From Erwinia billingiae Eb661 (GTDB taxonomy: Bacteria; Pseudomonadota; Gammaproteobacteria; Enterobacterales; Enterobacteriaceae): a DNA stretch of 64,000 bases. The stretch spans positions 3,658,001-3,722,000 of the forward strand of contig NC_014306.1 in NCBI RefSeq assembly GCF_000196615.1, given 5' to 3'. The translations under genes and the position numbers were made by a program. Positions 48,874 through 57,688 of this stretch are shown here, one piece after another; positions within the stretch are counted from its first letter, which is position 1; the number at the start of each line of letters is the position of its first letter. The notes beneath the pieces are model-generated. The model saw only the letters and a list, made by a program, of their open reading frames with translations, ran no database searches and had not been told where the DNA came from.

Positions 48874-50481
48874 TTAGCCGCTGTGACGTTGCGGGTGCAT
48901 CTCAAGCTGCGGTTCTGGCTGGCTGGCTATAACACGGTTACGTCCGGCATTTTTCGCCTGATAAAGCGCATCATCAGCCTGCTTGAACACCCGCTCCATC
49001 GAGATTTCATCCGGTGACCAGAACGCCACGCCAATCGAAATCGAAATATGCCCAACGGTCGGTAATTCCAGCTGCTCAATCTTTCTTCTGACGCGCTCGG
49101 CAATCGCCATCGCCACATCACGATCGGCGCCAGGCATGATCATCAGAAACTCTTCCCCGCCGTTACGGCAGACAACGTCGGTCTGTCGGGAGCTATTACC
49201 CAGCTGATCGGCGACGCTTTTAATCACGTTATCGCCCACATCATGACCCCAGGTATCGTTCACCCGCTTAAAGTGATCGATGTCCACCGCCAGCACGGCA
49301 AACGGCTGACGGGTCGCGAGGAAATATTCCAGCACCGCGTTCAGGCCGCGACGGTTAAGCAGTTCGGTCATTGGATCGGTCTGCACTTCGAACTTCAGCC
49401 GGCCGATTTTATCCTGCAACAAACCAATCCCGGCCAGCATCGCGCGTTTGATTTGCGACGATTCATAATACCAGGAGCGGATGCCGTTAATCTCTTTCGA
49501 CACGCCTGGCGCGTCCATCTGGCTGGCCTTACGGGCCAGTTGCCATAGCGGTAACGCAATCAGGCGCGCAAGGATCCAGGCACAAATCAGGGTCAGTAGC
49601 GCGAAGGGAACCGAATGCTGCAGCACCTTCATCAACAGGCTGTTCAGCGGTTCAAGGGTGGTCTGCGTCGGTTTAAGCGCGACGATGGTCCAGCCCGGCG
49701 TGGAGACCGTGGCGTAACCTGCCAGCATCGGTTCGCCGCTGGCTTTCGGGATCTGCTGGTAGCCGTTGCTGTTCTTCTCCCGGACATCGTCCGCGATCAG
49801 CGGGGCAATTTTCTGCCCAATCAGTTTGGCGTTCTGGTGGTAGAGCACCCGGTTGTCGCCATCAACCACATACAGTGACGAACCATCGCGGTAGAACTGC
49901 TCGCCGAGCAATTCATTCAGAATACTTTTTTTCTTCAGGTAGATCGTGCCGCCGACAAAGCCCAGATAGCTGCCGGTTTTTGACCAGACAGGATAAGAGA
50001 CAAACACCATCAGGTTGTTGGCCGCCGAAATGCTCGGTTTGCCGATCAGCGGTTTGCGCTCAGCCAGTGCCTGCGTGGTGCTGCTGCTGGTCAGATGCAT
50101 GCCTTTCAGCATCAGAGACTCGGGCGAAATCGCTTTCACCCAGCCATTGGCGTCGACAATCACCACCGAGTTAAAGCTGTTAGTCTGTTCGCGCAGGCGA
50201 TCGACCTCACTTTGCAACGCCGCATCGTTATCCATACCGTCGCCCAGCACTTTGGCACTGAACGCCAGCTGTGACTGCGCCAGCTGAAAAAACATTTCAG
50301 TGGTGGAGGCCAGTTTCGTGGCGTAAACGCGGTTGGATTCGAGCGTATTATTGATCAGCACTTCACGCTGTACTCGCCAGGTGGCGTACAGTGAGTTGGC
50401 CAGTGTAATCACGATGCTGGCCACGGCTAATAATGTAATAAGCGTGCGTAAGTCCGTCTTGGGGCGACTTAGCCTCAACAT
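48874..50481 (-). CDS. Membrane CACHE-domain diguanylate cyclase
   Basis: Makes the second messenger c-di-GMP from GTP, 535 residues. Helix 1 is at about 13-35. A double-CACHE periplasmic sensor domain spans about 40-280 (VVIVDANGWVKAISPE, MVFVSYPVWSKTGSYLGFVGG). Helix 2 is at 290-312. The GGDEF domain spans about 362-525, with an intact active site GGEEF at 441-445 and an intact inhibitory I-site RQTD at 432-435, so the enzyme should be active and feedback-controlled. No EAL domain is present. It is a single-gene unit of unknown ligand, absent from this place in E. coli. Confidence 0.9.
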   Translation of the reverse strand: MLRLSRPKTDLRTLITLLAVASIVITLANSLYATWRVQREVLINNTLESNRVYATKLASTTEMFFQLAQSQLAFSAKVLGDGMDNDAALQSEVDRLREQTNSFNSVVIVDANGWVKAISPESLMLKGMHLTSSSTTQALAERKPLIGKPSISAANNLMVFVSYPVWSKTGSYLGFVGGTIYLKKKSILNELLGEQFYRDGSSLYVVDGDNRVLYHQNAKLIGQKIAPLIADDVREKNSNGYQQIPKASGEPMLAGYATVSTPGWTIVALKPTQTTLEPLNSLLMKVLQHSVPFALLTLICAWILARLIALPLWQLARKASQMDAPGVSKEINGIRSWYYESSQIKRAMLAGIGLLQDKIGRLKFEVQTDPMTELLNRRGLNAVLEYFLATRQPFAVLAVDIDHFKRVNDTWGHDVGDNVIKSVADQLGNSSRQTDVVCRNGGEEFLMIMPGADRDVAMAIAERVRRKIEQLELPTVGHISISIGVAFWSPDEISMERVFKQADDALYQAKNAGRNRVIASQPEPQLEMHPQRHSG

Positions 50482-50640
50482 GGACTCACCTCGGTGAGAC
50501 GTTTCATAATGTAGCGCCTTATTATTTTATGTGCGCATTTGATAAGTGCGTGTTATGCCCTGGTAAAGCACACGCCAATTGTACACCTCTCGTTCGTTTT
50601 GGGAATATTCTGACGCCCTTTATACCAATAATAATTTGGT

Positions 50641-51474
50641 TTAATCGATAAGCCCGTTGGCATCATAGAAGGGATAAGGGCCATCAAATTGCCCGACGAC
50701 GCACTGATGGGTGACCACCCCCTGCTCCGGCGTCCAGCGGTGCAGTAAATAACCGGCGGGCTCCAGGCAGAAGTTGGCCGGGCCGTCGGTTTGCAAATCA
50801 AACGCCACCTGATGGGATACACCTGGCGCGCTGCACGCCAGCGTACCGGCAAACCTGACCTGCATACTGCGATGAAGATGCCCGCACAGCACCCTTTCCA
50901 CCTGCGGATGGCCCTTGATCACCGCAGCTAACGGCTGGGGATTACGCAGCCGCTGGCGATCCATATGGTCAATCCCACTGATAAACGGTGGATGGTGCAG
51001 CATCACTATTGTCGGCCGCAGCGGTTGTTCCTTTAGCCTGTCAGACAGCCAGCCCAGACGTTCTTCGCAGAGTTCCCCTTGCGGTTGCTGTGGCACGGTG
51101 GAATCCAGTGCCAGCAGGCGTAACGGCCCGCATTCGCCTTCCCACTCAATGAATTCGTGGTGCTGAAAAAGATGCGTTTGGTCGGCAAAGATTTTTCGCA
51201 TCATCTGACGATCGTCGTGATTGCCCGCCATCAGCCAGTACGGCAATTCAAGGTGGGATAACGCTTCCTTCAGCGTCAGATACTCTTCTTCGTGGCCAAA
51301 GTCGACCAGATCGCCGGTAATCACCACCGCATCAGGGCGTGGCAACAGCGCATTCAGTCGGGCAATCACCTGGCGTAATGCACCAAGGGTATCCACTTTG
51401 CGGTAGGACAATTTGCCGTGGGCTTTAATGTGTAAATCACTGATCTGGGCCAGTAACACCGCTTGCTGAGTCAA
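50641..51474 (-). CDS. GpdQ/CpdA-type metallophosphodiesterase (TTG start)
   Basis: Calcineurin-like binuclear phosphoesterase of 277 residues, cytoplasmic. All five metal motifs are present: ISDLH, GDLVD, GNHDD, LHHPP and GHLHRS. Length and order resemble the glycerophosphodiesterase GpdQ more than a cAMP phosphodiesterase of known role. The start is TTG at 51474 with AAGGGATC upstream. It lies 23 bases after the ATPase gene and is the last gene of the LacI-controlled ABC operon, so it probably hydrolyses an imported phosphodiester. cAMP is the alternative substrate. Confidence 0.82.
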   Translation of the reverse strand: MTQQAVLLAQISDLHIKAHGKLSYRKVDTLGALRQVIARLNALLPRPDAVVITGDLVDFGHEEEYLTLKEALSHLELPYWLMAGNHDDRQMMRKIFADQTHLFQHHEFIEWEGECGPLRLLALDSTVPQQPQGELCEERLGWLSDRLKEQPLRPTIVMLHHPPFISGIDHMDRQRLRNPQPLAAVIKGHPQVERVLCGHLHRSMQVRFAGTLACSAPGVSHQVAFDLQTDGPANFCLEPAGYLLHRWTPEQGVVTHQCVVGQFDGPYPFYDANGLID

Positions 51475-51497
51475 AATAACGATCCCTTAATCCCGAA

Positions 51498-52478
51498 TTA
51501 AAAATGCATCACCCGTTCGTCGGTGATGATCAATCCTACCCTCTGACCGGTCTGCCAGACCTCACGGGCAGAACGTTCGACCTGAATCGGTTTTTCGCTG
51601 CCGATATCAATCAGCAAGCGCTGGCTGGCACCGAGAAACAGTTGTTCGACGATACGGCCCTGACGCAGACCGGCATCCGGCTGACCAAGCTGAATATCTT
51701 CAGGCCGGCAGAAACGGGCCGGCGTGCCGTATCCGGCTGGCTGAATGCAGTTGATGGCACCGACAAAATCAGCGACAAACCGGGTGGCAGGCTGCTGATA
51801 AATGGCACGCGGCGTGTCGATCTGCGCGATCCGTCCACGCTCAAGCACCGCAATCCGGTCGCCCAACGCCATTGCTTCCTGCTGATCGTGCGTGACATAG
51901 ACGGCAGTGATGGCCAGCGTTCTCAGCAGATGGCCGATATCCTCACGCAGGCGCTCACGCAGCTTCACATCAAGCGCCGCCAGCGGCTCATCAAACAACA
52001 GAACCTTTGGCCGGGCTGCCAATGCGCGGGCCAGCGACACGCGCTGCTTTTGCCCACCGGAAAGCGCCTGCACCGGGCGATGAGCAAAGGGCAACAGATC
52101 GACCATCGCCAGCATCTCATCCACCCTTTCCTGCCGTTCCGCTTTGGGCACACCCTGAATACGCAGGCCGTAGCCGACGTTATCCGCCACGTTTAAATTG
52201 GGGAACAGCGCATAGTTCTGGAACACCATGCCAACATTGCGCTTCTCAATCGGCAAGTGGGTGACGTTACGATCGCCAAACCAGACTTCACCGCCAGCGT
52301 CTGGCGTTTCCAGGCCGCTGATGATGCGCAGCGTGGTGGTTTTCCCGCAGCCAGACGGTCCCAGCAGCACCAGCGTTTCGCCAGCCACAATGTCGAGATC
52401 CAACGGGTGCAATGCCACTGAACCGCCGGCAAAAGTGCGTGAACAGTGACGTAAATGAATACTCAGGGAGTCTGCCAT
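51498..52478 (-). CDS. ABC transporter ATPase (ferric/sugar-phosphate/phosphonate type)
   Basis: ATPase of 326 residues with a C-terminal TOBE domain. Walker A is GPSGCGKTT at 40-48, the signature LSGGQKQRVSLARALA, and Walker B VLLFDEPLAALD. This type (FbpC/PhnT/PotA-like) serves importers of iron, phosphonates, sugar phosphates or polyamines. It is coupled to the second permease by a TGATG overlap. The C-terminal domain (about 235-326) may sense substrate. Confidence 0.87.
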   Translation of the reverse strand: MADSLSIHLRHCSRTFAGGSVALHPLDLDIVAGETLVLLGPSGCGKTTTLRIISGLETPDAGGEVWFGDRNVTHLPIEKRNVGMVFQNYALFPNLNVADNVGYGLRIQGVPKAERQERVDEMLAMVDLLPFAHRPVQALSGGQKQRVSLARALAARPKVLLFDEPLAALDVKLRERLREDIGHLLRTLAITAVYVTHDQQEAMALGDRIAVLERGRIAQIDTPRAIYQQPATRFVADFVGAINCIQPAGYGTPARFCRPEDIQLGQPDAGLRQGRIVEQLFLGASQRLLIDIGSEKPIQVERSAREVWQTGQRVGLIITDERVMHF

Positions 52479-53299
52479 CAGACGGTTTCCTTAACGGGTA
52501 ACGCTCGCGCATCTGCCCGGCGCTGAGCAAACTGGGTGACCCAGCTCAGCGCCAGCAACAGCGGCAAAATAATCGCGAGGAAAATCAGGGTATAGGCCGA
52601 GCCCACTTCCAGACGCATTGAGGCATAGCTGTCCGCCAGACCCACCGGCAGCGTTTTCGTCAGCGGCGTGTGCAGCATCCAGGTGATATTGAATTCACCT
52701 ATCGACAGCGTCAGCACCATAAATGCCCCGGCAAGAATGCCGTTACGGCAGTTCGGTACGATGACGGTAAAGAACCGACGCCAGAAACCGGCGCCCAGGC
52801 TGGCGGCCGCTTCTTCCAGCTGCAGCAGCTGGCTGGCGCGCATCACCGACAGGACCGGACGCACCATAAAGGGCAGAGTGAACAGCACATGGCCGATCAA
52901 AATAAACAGCCAGCTGCTGCGTAAACCGTGGAAGCCGCCATAAATGACAATCAGGCCGAGCGCCGTGGCCAGTCCGGGTAATGCCACCGGCAGCAACAGA
53001 AACTCTTCAATGCGGCTGGCCCAACGTGAGGGGGTTTTCAGTAATCCCCATGCGGCTGGCACGCCTAATACCAACACGCAACCGAGGCAGCTGACGGCGA
53101 TCAGTAGCGACAGCCAGATCGTGCCGGCGTACAGCTCCCAAACCTGGGCAACCCAGCGCAGCGTCAGCCCGCTTTTCAGCCCGATAAAATAGTTCTCCGT
53201 CACCCCTGCCAGCAGCGAAAGGACGATGGGTACCACCATAAACAGGCACAGGCTGAGCGTGAAAATCAGCTGTAACCAGAACAGTCCGGTGCGTTTCAT
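52478..53299 (-). CDS. ABC transporter permease (second)
   Basis: Inner-membrane BPD_transp_1 permease of 273 residues with six predicted helices. The ATPase-coupling EAA loop is EEAAASLGAGFWRRFFTVIVPNCRNGI at about 177-203. Its start overlaps the first permease stop by one base (TAATG). Closest annotated relatives are permeases labelled as 2-aminoethylphosphonate or iron type, but those labels are often propagated without evidence. Confidence 0.85.
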   Translation of the reverse strand: MKRTGLFWLQLIFTLSLCLFMVVPIVLSLLAGVTENYFIGLKSGLTLRWVAQVWELYAGTIWLSLLIAVSCLGCVLVLGVPAAWGLLKTPSRWASRIEEFLLLPVALPGLATALGLIVIYGGFHGLRSSWLFILIGHVLFTLPFMVRPVLSVMRASQLLQLEEAAASLGAGFWRRFFTVIVPNCRNGILAGAFMVLTLSIGEFNITWMLHTPLTKTLPVGLADSYASMRLEVGSAYTLIFLAIILPLLLALSWVTQFAQRRADARALPVKETV

Positions 53300-54177
53300 T
53301 ACGCCATCTCCTTATGTTCACCGGCCAGCCAGCGCGCCAGAATCAACGCCAGCCAGGCGACACCGCCCATCGCCACGGACAATGCGGCCGCCGTGGCAAA
53401 ATTGGCGTAATTGGTGAACTCACCGTAAATCGTCAGCGGCAAAACCTTCAGGTCGGTGCCAAGAGTAAACGCGGTGCCAAAAGCACCCATACTGGTGGCA
53501 AAGCAGATGGCGCCGCTGGAAAACAGTGCCGGCGAGATCCCCGGCACGATCACATCCCACACCACTCGCCACTGGCTGGCACCAAGGGATCGCGCTGCCT
53601 CCTCCAGCGACGGATCGAGTTTTTCGCAGGCGGCGACCAGCGTCATCACCACGCGAGGGATGGAGAAATAGAGATAGCCCACGAACAGCCCCGCCAGCGA
53701 ATAGGCAAACATCCAGCGTTCGCCGAACAACGTCAGGCTAATTTGCGCAATCAGCCCCTGGCGTCCCGCCAACATCACCACCAGAAAGCCCACCACCACG
53801 CCTGGAAAAGCCAGCGGGAAAGTTAACACCGCCAGCAACAGCGAGCGCCCGGCAAAGCGGTGACGCGCCAGAAAACAGCCGACGATGGCACAAATCGCCA
53901 CCGCCAACAGGGAAACCAACAGCGACAGCAGTACCGTCACCCCGAGGCTGCGCAGGTATTGCGGCTGCGTCAGAATGGTCCAGTACGCATTCACACCGGT
54001 GCTGTTATCGGCTTCGGTGCCCATCATGATCAGGGTGGCGAAAGGCAGCAGCCAGAACGCCGCAAAAAACAACAGGGCGGGAACCAGCATCCACTGCACC
54101 TTTATCCGGCGGAGAAATGGCGCGGCGCGCGCCCCGACATGGGGACGCGAACCGCTGCTGACTAATGGCGCAGACAT
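53299..54177 (-). CDS. ABC transporter permease (first)
   Basis: Permease of 292 residues with six helices after a basic cytoplasmic lead (SSGSRPHVGARAAPFLRRIKVQ). The EAA loop is EEAARSLGASQWRVVWDVIVPGISPAL near 190-216. It is coupled to the binding-protein gene by a TAATG overlap at 54177. With the other permease it forms the channel. Confidence 0.85.
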   Translation of the reverse strand: MSAPLVSSGSRPHVGARAAPFLRRIKVQWMLVPALLFFAAFWLLPFATLIMMGTEADNSTGVNAYWTILTQPQYLRSLGVTVLLSLLVSLLAVAICAIVGCFLARHRFAGRSLLLAVLTFPLAFPGVVVGFLVVMLAGRQGLIAQISLTLFGERWMFAYSLAGLFVGYLYFSIPRVVMTLVAACEKLDPSLEEAARSLGASQWRVVWDVIVPGISPALFSSGAICFATSMGAFGTAFTLGTDLKVLPLTIYGEFTNYANFATAAALSVAMGGVAWLALILARWLAGEHKEMA

Positions 54178-55196
54178 TACTGGATCTCACTCAGATAACG
54201 CGCGGAAAAGGCTTTTTGCGCGTCAGCCATCTGCTGATAATCGACGGTTTTGGCGCGGGCATAATCACTGTCAGGCAGGAAGCGTTTCTTCGCCTCAGCC
54301 GACATCGCTTCCGGCCGGACCGGGCGCAGATAAGCATTGGCCCAAATCGCCTGCCCTTTGTCGGACAGCACGTAATCAATCACCTTTTTGCCGTTATCCG
54401 CGTGTGGCGCGTTTTTTACCAGGCTGATGACGTACGGCACGGTAATGGTCCCCTCTTGCGGGATCACAAAGGCGACGTTGGCATGGTCGGTGTATTTCGC
54501 GCGATAGGCATTGAAGTCATAATCCAGCAGGATTGGGATTTCGCCGGACAGCAGACGCGCATAGGCGGTTTGCTTCGGCACAATCGGCTTATTGGCTGAC
54601 AGTTTTTTAAAGTACGCCAGGCCAGGTCCGAAGTCCTGCAGGGTGCCGCCCATCGCCAGGTTCGCGGCGACCGCGCCCACGTAACCGACGAACGCGCTGG
54701 AAGGGTCGAGGAAGCCAATCATGCCTTTATATTCCGGCTTCAACAGGTCATTCCAGGATTGCGGCACCGGCAAGCCGCCTAAGGCATCGACATTGACCAT
54801 AAAGCCCATGGTGCCAGAGTGCAGCGCGACCCACTTCCCGTCTGGATCCTTCATGCCAGCCGGGATCGCGTTCCATCCGGCGGGCTTATACGCCTCCACC
54901 ACGCCCGATTTTGCCGCCTGAATACCAAAGGTGACGCCCAGATAGGCCACATCGGCCACCGGGTTGGCTTTTTCCGCCACCATCTGTGCCAGCGCCTGAC
55001 CGGAGTTTTTATTGTCCTGCGGCACGTTGATGCCGGTATCGGTGGCAATCGCTTTTAACTGCGTGCCCCAGTCAGCCCATTCTGGCGGGCAGTTATAACA
55101 AATGGCATCGGCTGCTGACGCCAGCTGGCTGACCATTGCACTCCCCGCCAGCAGCGCGGCGACGGCAATCTTGCTGAACTGTTTACGCTGTAACAT
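54177..55196 (-). CDS. ABC transporter periplasmic binding protein
   Basis: Receptor of 339 residues with the signal peptide MLQRKQFSKIAVAALLAGSAMVSQLASA. The mature protein begins ADAICYNCPPEWADWG and is of the SBP type 1/6 fold shared by iron, AfuA sugar-phosphate and aminoethylphosphonate receptors (KPIVPKQTAYARLLSGEIPILLDYDF). No tyrosine cluster typical of ferric-binding FbpA is apparent, so a phosphate-bearing organic ligand is more plausible than iron; this is inference. The frame opens at 55325, but GGGAAAACTT supports 55196. It lies 34 bases after the lacI-type gene. Confidence 0.83.
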   Translation of the reverse strand: MLQRKQFSKIAVAALLAGSAMVSQLASAADAICYNCPPEWADWGTQLKAIATDTGINVPQDNKNSGQALAQMVAEKANPVADVAYLGVTFGIQAAKSGVVEAYKPAGWNAIPAGMKDPDGKWVALHSGTMGFMVNVDALGGLPVPQSWNDLLKPEYKGMIGFLDPSSAFVGYVGAVAANLAMGGTLQDFGPGLAYFKKLSANKPIVPKQTAYARLLSGEIPILLDYDFNAYRAKYTDHANVAFVIPQEGTITVPYVISLVKNAPHADNGKKVIDYVLSDKGQAIWANAYLRPVRPEAMSAEAKKRFLPDSDYARAKTVDYQQMADAQKAFSARYLSEIQ

Positions 55197-55230
55197 AAGT
55201 TTTCCCGGATGTTGGTGTAATAAAAAAAGG

Positions 55231-56244
55231 TTAAGGCAAAGGCAGAACTGGCGGCGGCGCGATGCTTTCACCCAACCGCAGTTGCACCGGTAGCGGCGCA
55301 ACAGGATCCGGACGCTGACCGGCAATTAATGCCAGCAGATGGGCAATGGCCTGCGTTCCCATGTTCTGTAAAGGTTGCACCACGGAACTGAGCGAGGGAT
55401 AAACCAGCCGCCCGAGATCGATTCCGTCGAAGCCAATAATTGAAATTTGCTGCGGTACGCGATAGCCCGCACGAAGCAGCTCGCCGATCACGCTTATGGC
55501 CAGCAGATCGTTAGTGCAGAGCAGCGCGGTCATCGCCTGATGGCCCTGTAAGGCGGGTTGCAGCGTCTGCAGGTCTGAACGGGTATGGCTGGGCATTTCC
55601 AGCACCGCGGCGGGCGTCAGACCGGCGGCGTTCATCGCATCGCAGTAGCCCTGATAACGCTGAAGCGCGCGGTCAGATTGCAGGATTGGCCCGGCAATCA
55701 TGCCGATGTGGCGATGCCCAAGGCCAAGCAGGTGCCCGGTGGCCTGACGCATGGCCTGGCGGTTATCAACACACACCGACGGCAGCGTGATTTTTTGCGG
55801 CGCGTTGTGGACCAAGACCACCGGCACATCTTCCCGCTGAAGGTTGGCGAGAACCTGGCTGCTGTCGGCATCGGCGACGGTCAGCACCAGCCCATCAACG
55901 CGCTGGCGGAGCATATTTTCCACGATGTCCGCTTCGCGCTGCGGCTGATAATCACTGGTGGCAATCAGCAGCCCGTAGCCTCTTTGCTGAGCAGCCACTT
56001 CCATCGCCTGAAGCTGTTCAGCAAAAACGGGGTTACTTAACGAAGGCAACAACACCCCCAGCGTGCGGGAAGATTGGGTGCGGAGCTGGCGGGCAATAAG
56101 ATTTGGCCGGAAGCCAAGCGCATCTGACGCAGCAAATACTTTCAGCCGGGTCTCTTCACGCACCAGCTCAGGCGAAGAGAAAGCCCGTGCTGCCGTAGCG
56201 CGTGAAACGCCCGCCAGTTTTGCTACCCGCAATAAATCCGTCAT
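55231..56244 (-). CDS. LacI-family regulator of the ABC/phosphodiesterase operon
   Basis: Repressor of 337 residues. The helix-turn-helix and hinge are at 4-50 (VAKLAGVSRATAARAF), followed by a periplasmic-binding-protein-like effector domain (GVLLPSLSNPVFAEQL, ISIIGFDGIDLGRL). It is the first gene of the operon, with no room for a separate promoter before the binding-protein gene (34 bases), so it probably controls itself and the transporter together. A 20-bp perfect palindrome lies 15 bases upstream of its start. The ligand is unknown. AGGTGAGCGA precedes the ATG. Confidence 0.88.
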   Translation of the reverse strand: MTDLLRVAKLAGVSRATAARAFSSPELVREETRLKVFAASDALGFRPNLIARQLRTQSSRTLGVLLPSLSNPVFAEQLQAMEVAAQQRGYGLLIATSDYQPQREADIVENMLRQRVDGLVLTVADADSSQVLANLQREDVPVVLVHNAPQKITLPSVCVDNRQAMRQATGHLLGLGHRHIGMIAGPILQSDRALQRYQGYCDAMNAAGLTPAAVLEMPSHTRSDLQTLQPALQGHQAMTALLCTNDLLAISVIGELLRAGYRVPQQISIIGFDGIDLGRLVYPSLSSVVQPLQNMGTQAIAHLLALIAGQRPDPVAPLPVQLRLGESIAPPPVLPLP

Positions 56245-56259
56245 TCGCTCACCTTTTCA

Positions 56260-56279
56260 CCATGAGATCGATCTCATGG
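56260..56279. promoter_or_regulatory. Operator palindrome of the LacI-type operon
   Basis: CCATGAGATCGATCTCATGG is a perfect 20-bp palindrome with a central CG, immediately upstream of the lacI-type gene. It is the natural candidate for autorepression of the whole operon. Confidence 0.75.
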
Positions 56280-56387
56280 CAGGCAAGTTAACAACGATTT
56301 ATGACAGAAAAATGATCGCAGAATGGGCCGTGCAGCGGCTCAGGGAAGGTGATCAACGAAAGGCGGCAGAAGCCTGAGTGCGGATTT

Positions 56388-56404
56388 GCGGGCCAGCGGC
56401 CCGC
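56388..56404 (-). terminator. Possible terminator after the DsrE-type gene
   Basis: A 7-bp GC stem GCGGGCC / GGCCCGC with a 3-base loop, 22 bases past the stop at 56426. There is no clear T-run, so termination is uncertain. Confidence 0.45.
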
Positions 56405-56425
56405 GTTATCGCAGGGACAGCAGAA

Positions 56426-57031
56426 TTACATCGCGAGGAAGGCATAGCCCTGGTTTTCCAGGGTTGAAACCGTGGTCGGGCTGGACAGCGCATGGGTAAC
56501 GGATTTATCGATCCAGTCATGCTGGAAATGGTGGAAGGCGACAGACTGATCGCAGACCGAGACATCCACTCCTTTGGCCCGCAGCTGGCTGATGAGCTTC
56601 AGGTTAGGATTATCCATACCAAACATTTTTTTATACTGTTCGTTATTTAACATCGCCGGGGTGCCATCACCGGTGACAGAAACCACGAACTTCAGCTGGT
56701 CGACCGGCACGCCAGAAGCGACATACAGATTCACAACCCTGGCAACACGCTCCAGGCCGAGATTAGGATCGTTGGGGCCATTTTCCGCTTTGGTGATCTG
56801 GAAAACGATTTTATTACTCTCACCCACAGCCGGTTTATACGCCACGTCTGATTCGTAATGAATTTTGCCGTAACCCTCAATGGTTGGAGTTGACCAGAAA
56901 CCTGCGGGATCGGCAGCCGGGGTGCCAAAACGGGCACTGATTTTATCGGCAATATCGGGGGCCTTTGAAAAACTGGCGCCGACAAAACCGGCTACAACAG
57001 CGATGACTAAATAGGATACGACAGGACGCAT
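56426..57031 (-). CDS. DsrE-family exported/membrane-anchored protein
   Basis: Protein of 201 residues with an N-terminal hydrophobic segment (MRPVVSYLVIAVVAGFVGASFS) that is either a signal anchor or an uncleaved signal. The periplasmic part is a DsrE-like alpha-beta domain (RVVNLYVASGVPVDQLKFVVSVTGDGTPAMLNNEQYKKMFG; ISQLRAKGVDVSVCDQSV). The single conserved Cys is in VDVSVCDQS. Function unknown. The frame opens at 57100, but GGAGAGCATCCT supports 57031. It is a single-gene unit. Confidence 0.82.
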   Translation of the reverse strand: MRPVVSYLVIAVVAGFVGASFSKAPDIADKISARFGTPAADPAGFWSTPTIEGYGKIHYESDVAYKPAVGESNKIVFQITKAENGPNDPNLGLERVARVVNLYVASGVPVDQLKFVVSVTGDGTPAMLNNEQYKKMFGMDNPNLKLISQLRAKGVDVSVCDQSVAFHHFQHDWIDKSVTHALSSPTTVSTLENQGYAFLAM

Positions 57032-57436
57032 AGGATGCTCTCCGCAACAGGGCAACGAGTCAGATGGCTCACGGATAAAAAGGCTGTAGAGTGTCGCCAA
57101 CTGCGGCGATAACAGGATCTATACCATAGCTTTGACGAATTGTTTGCGGCTGAAAAAAGCATAAGAGCGCAATTAGTTTAGCGATGAAATCATTGATATT
57201 ATGCAATATCAAAAAAATATTGAAAGTTACTGATTACAACAGGTTGCGCAAAGATCCAGCCAGTGCTCAGCCCATTAAATAGAGTATATTTTTTATCGTC
57301 ATGGTTAATATCCAGAATTAAAATTTAACTTAAGTTATTAATGGTACTGTTAGTTAACAAATAAATTAATTATTGGCACGATTTAATTTCTGATATCAGT
57401 CCAAATAAAGCAATTATGCTAATAAACACCTCGTTC

Positions 57437-57463
57437 ACTCCCCGGTTCATTGGGGGTATTTTT
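57437..57463 (+). terminator. Orphan terminator-like hairpin in the AT-rich island
   Basis: A short stem (six pairs including one G-T) with a 9-base loop, followed by ATTTTTA. No gene precedes it on the plus strand, so if functional it would end an unannotated transcript or small RNA. Confidence 0.35.
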
Positions 57464-57541
57464 AGGACTAAACCTAATCAAATTCCATGCCATCATCAGA
57501 TTAATTGAATAAATTTACCTAACTTTAAGGAAAGCACAGTT

Positions 57542-57688
57542 ATGATTCGCCGATTGGTAAAATTTATTTGTGATCGGGGACGCAGTAAAAGCAGAAATAT
57601 CAGGCGCTGCCTGTTGTGCTCAGAGCAAAGTGCGTTAAGCCGCGTAATTGGGGTTTGCGATGAGATAGTCAATTTTTTACGGCAATAA
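57542..57688 (+). CDS. Possible small basic protein (48 residues)
   Basis: An ORF from ATG 57542 to TAA 57688 encodes 48 residues beginning MIRRLVKFICDRGRSKSR. It is strongly basic, with a CLLC pair in the middle and a C-terminal CDEIVNFLRQ. TAAGGAAAGCACAGTT provides a reasonable ribosome site. No family is recognised. It is downstream of the orphan hairpin and upstream of bepA in the same direction. Coding status is uncertain. Confidence 0.4.
   Translation: MIRRLVKFICDRGRSKSRNIRRCLLCSEQSALSRVIGVCDEIVNFLRQ

Noticed and set aside
51498..55196. Naming the ABC operon phnSTUV (2-aminoethylphosphonate)
   Set aside because: No phosphonatase or aminotransferase gene is present; a phosphodiesterase ends the operon, so the label would not be supported.
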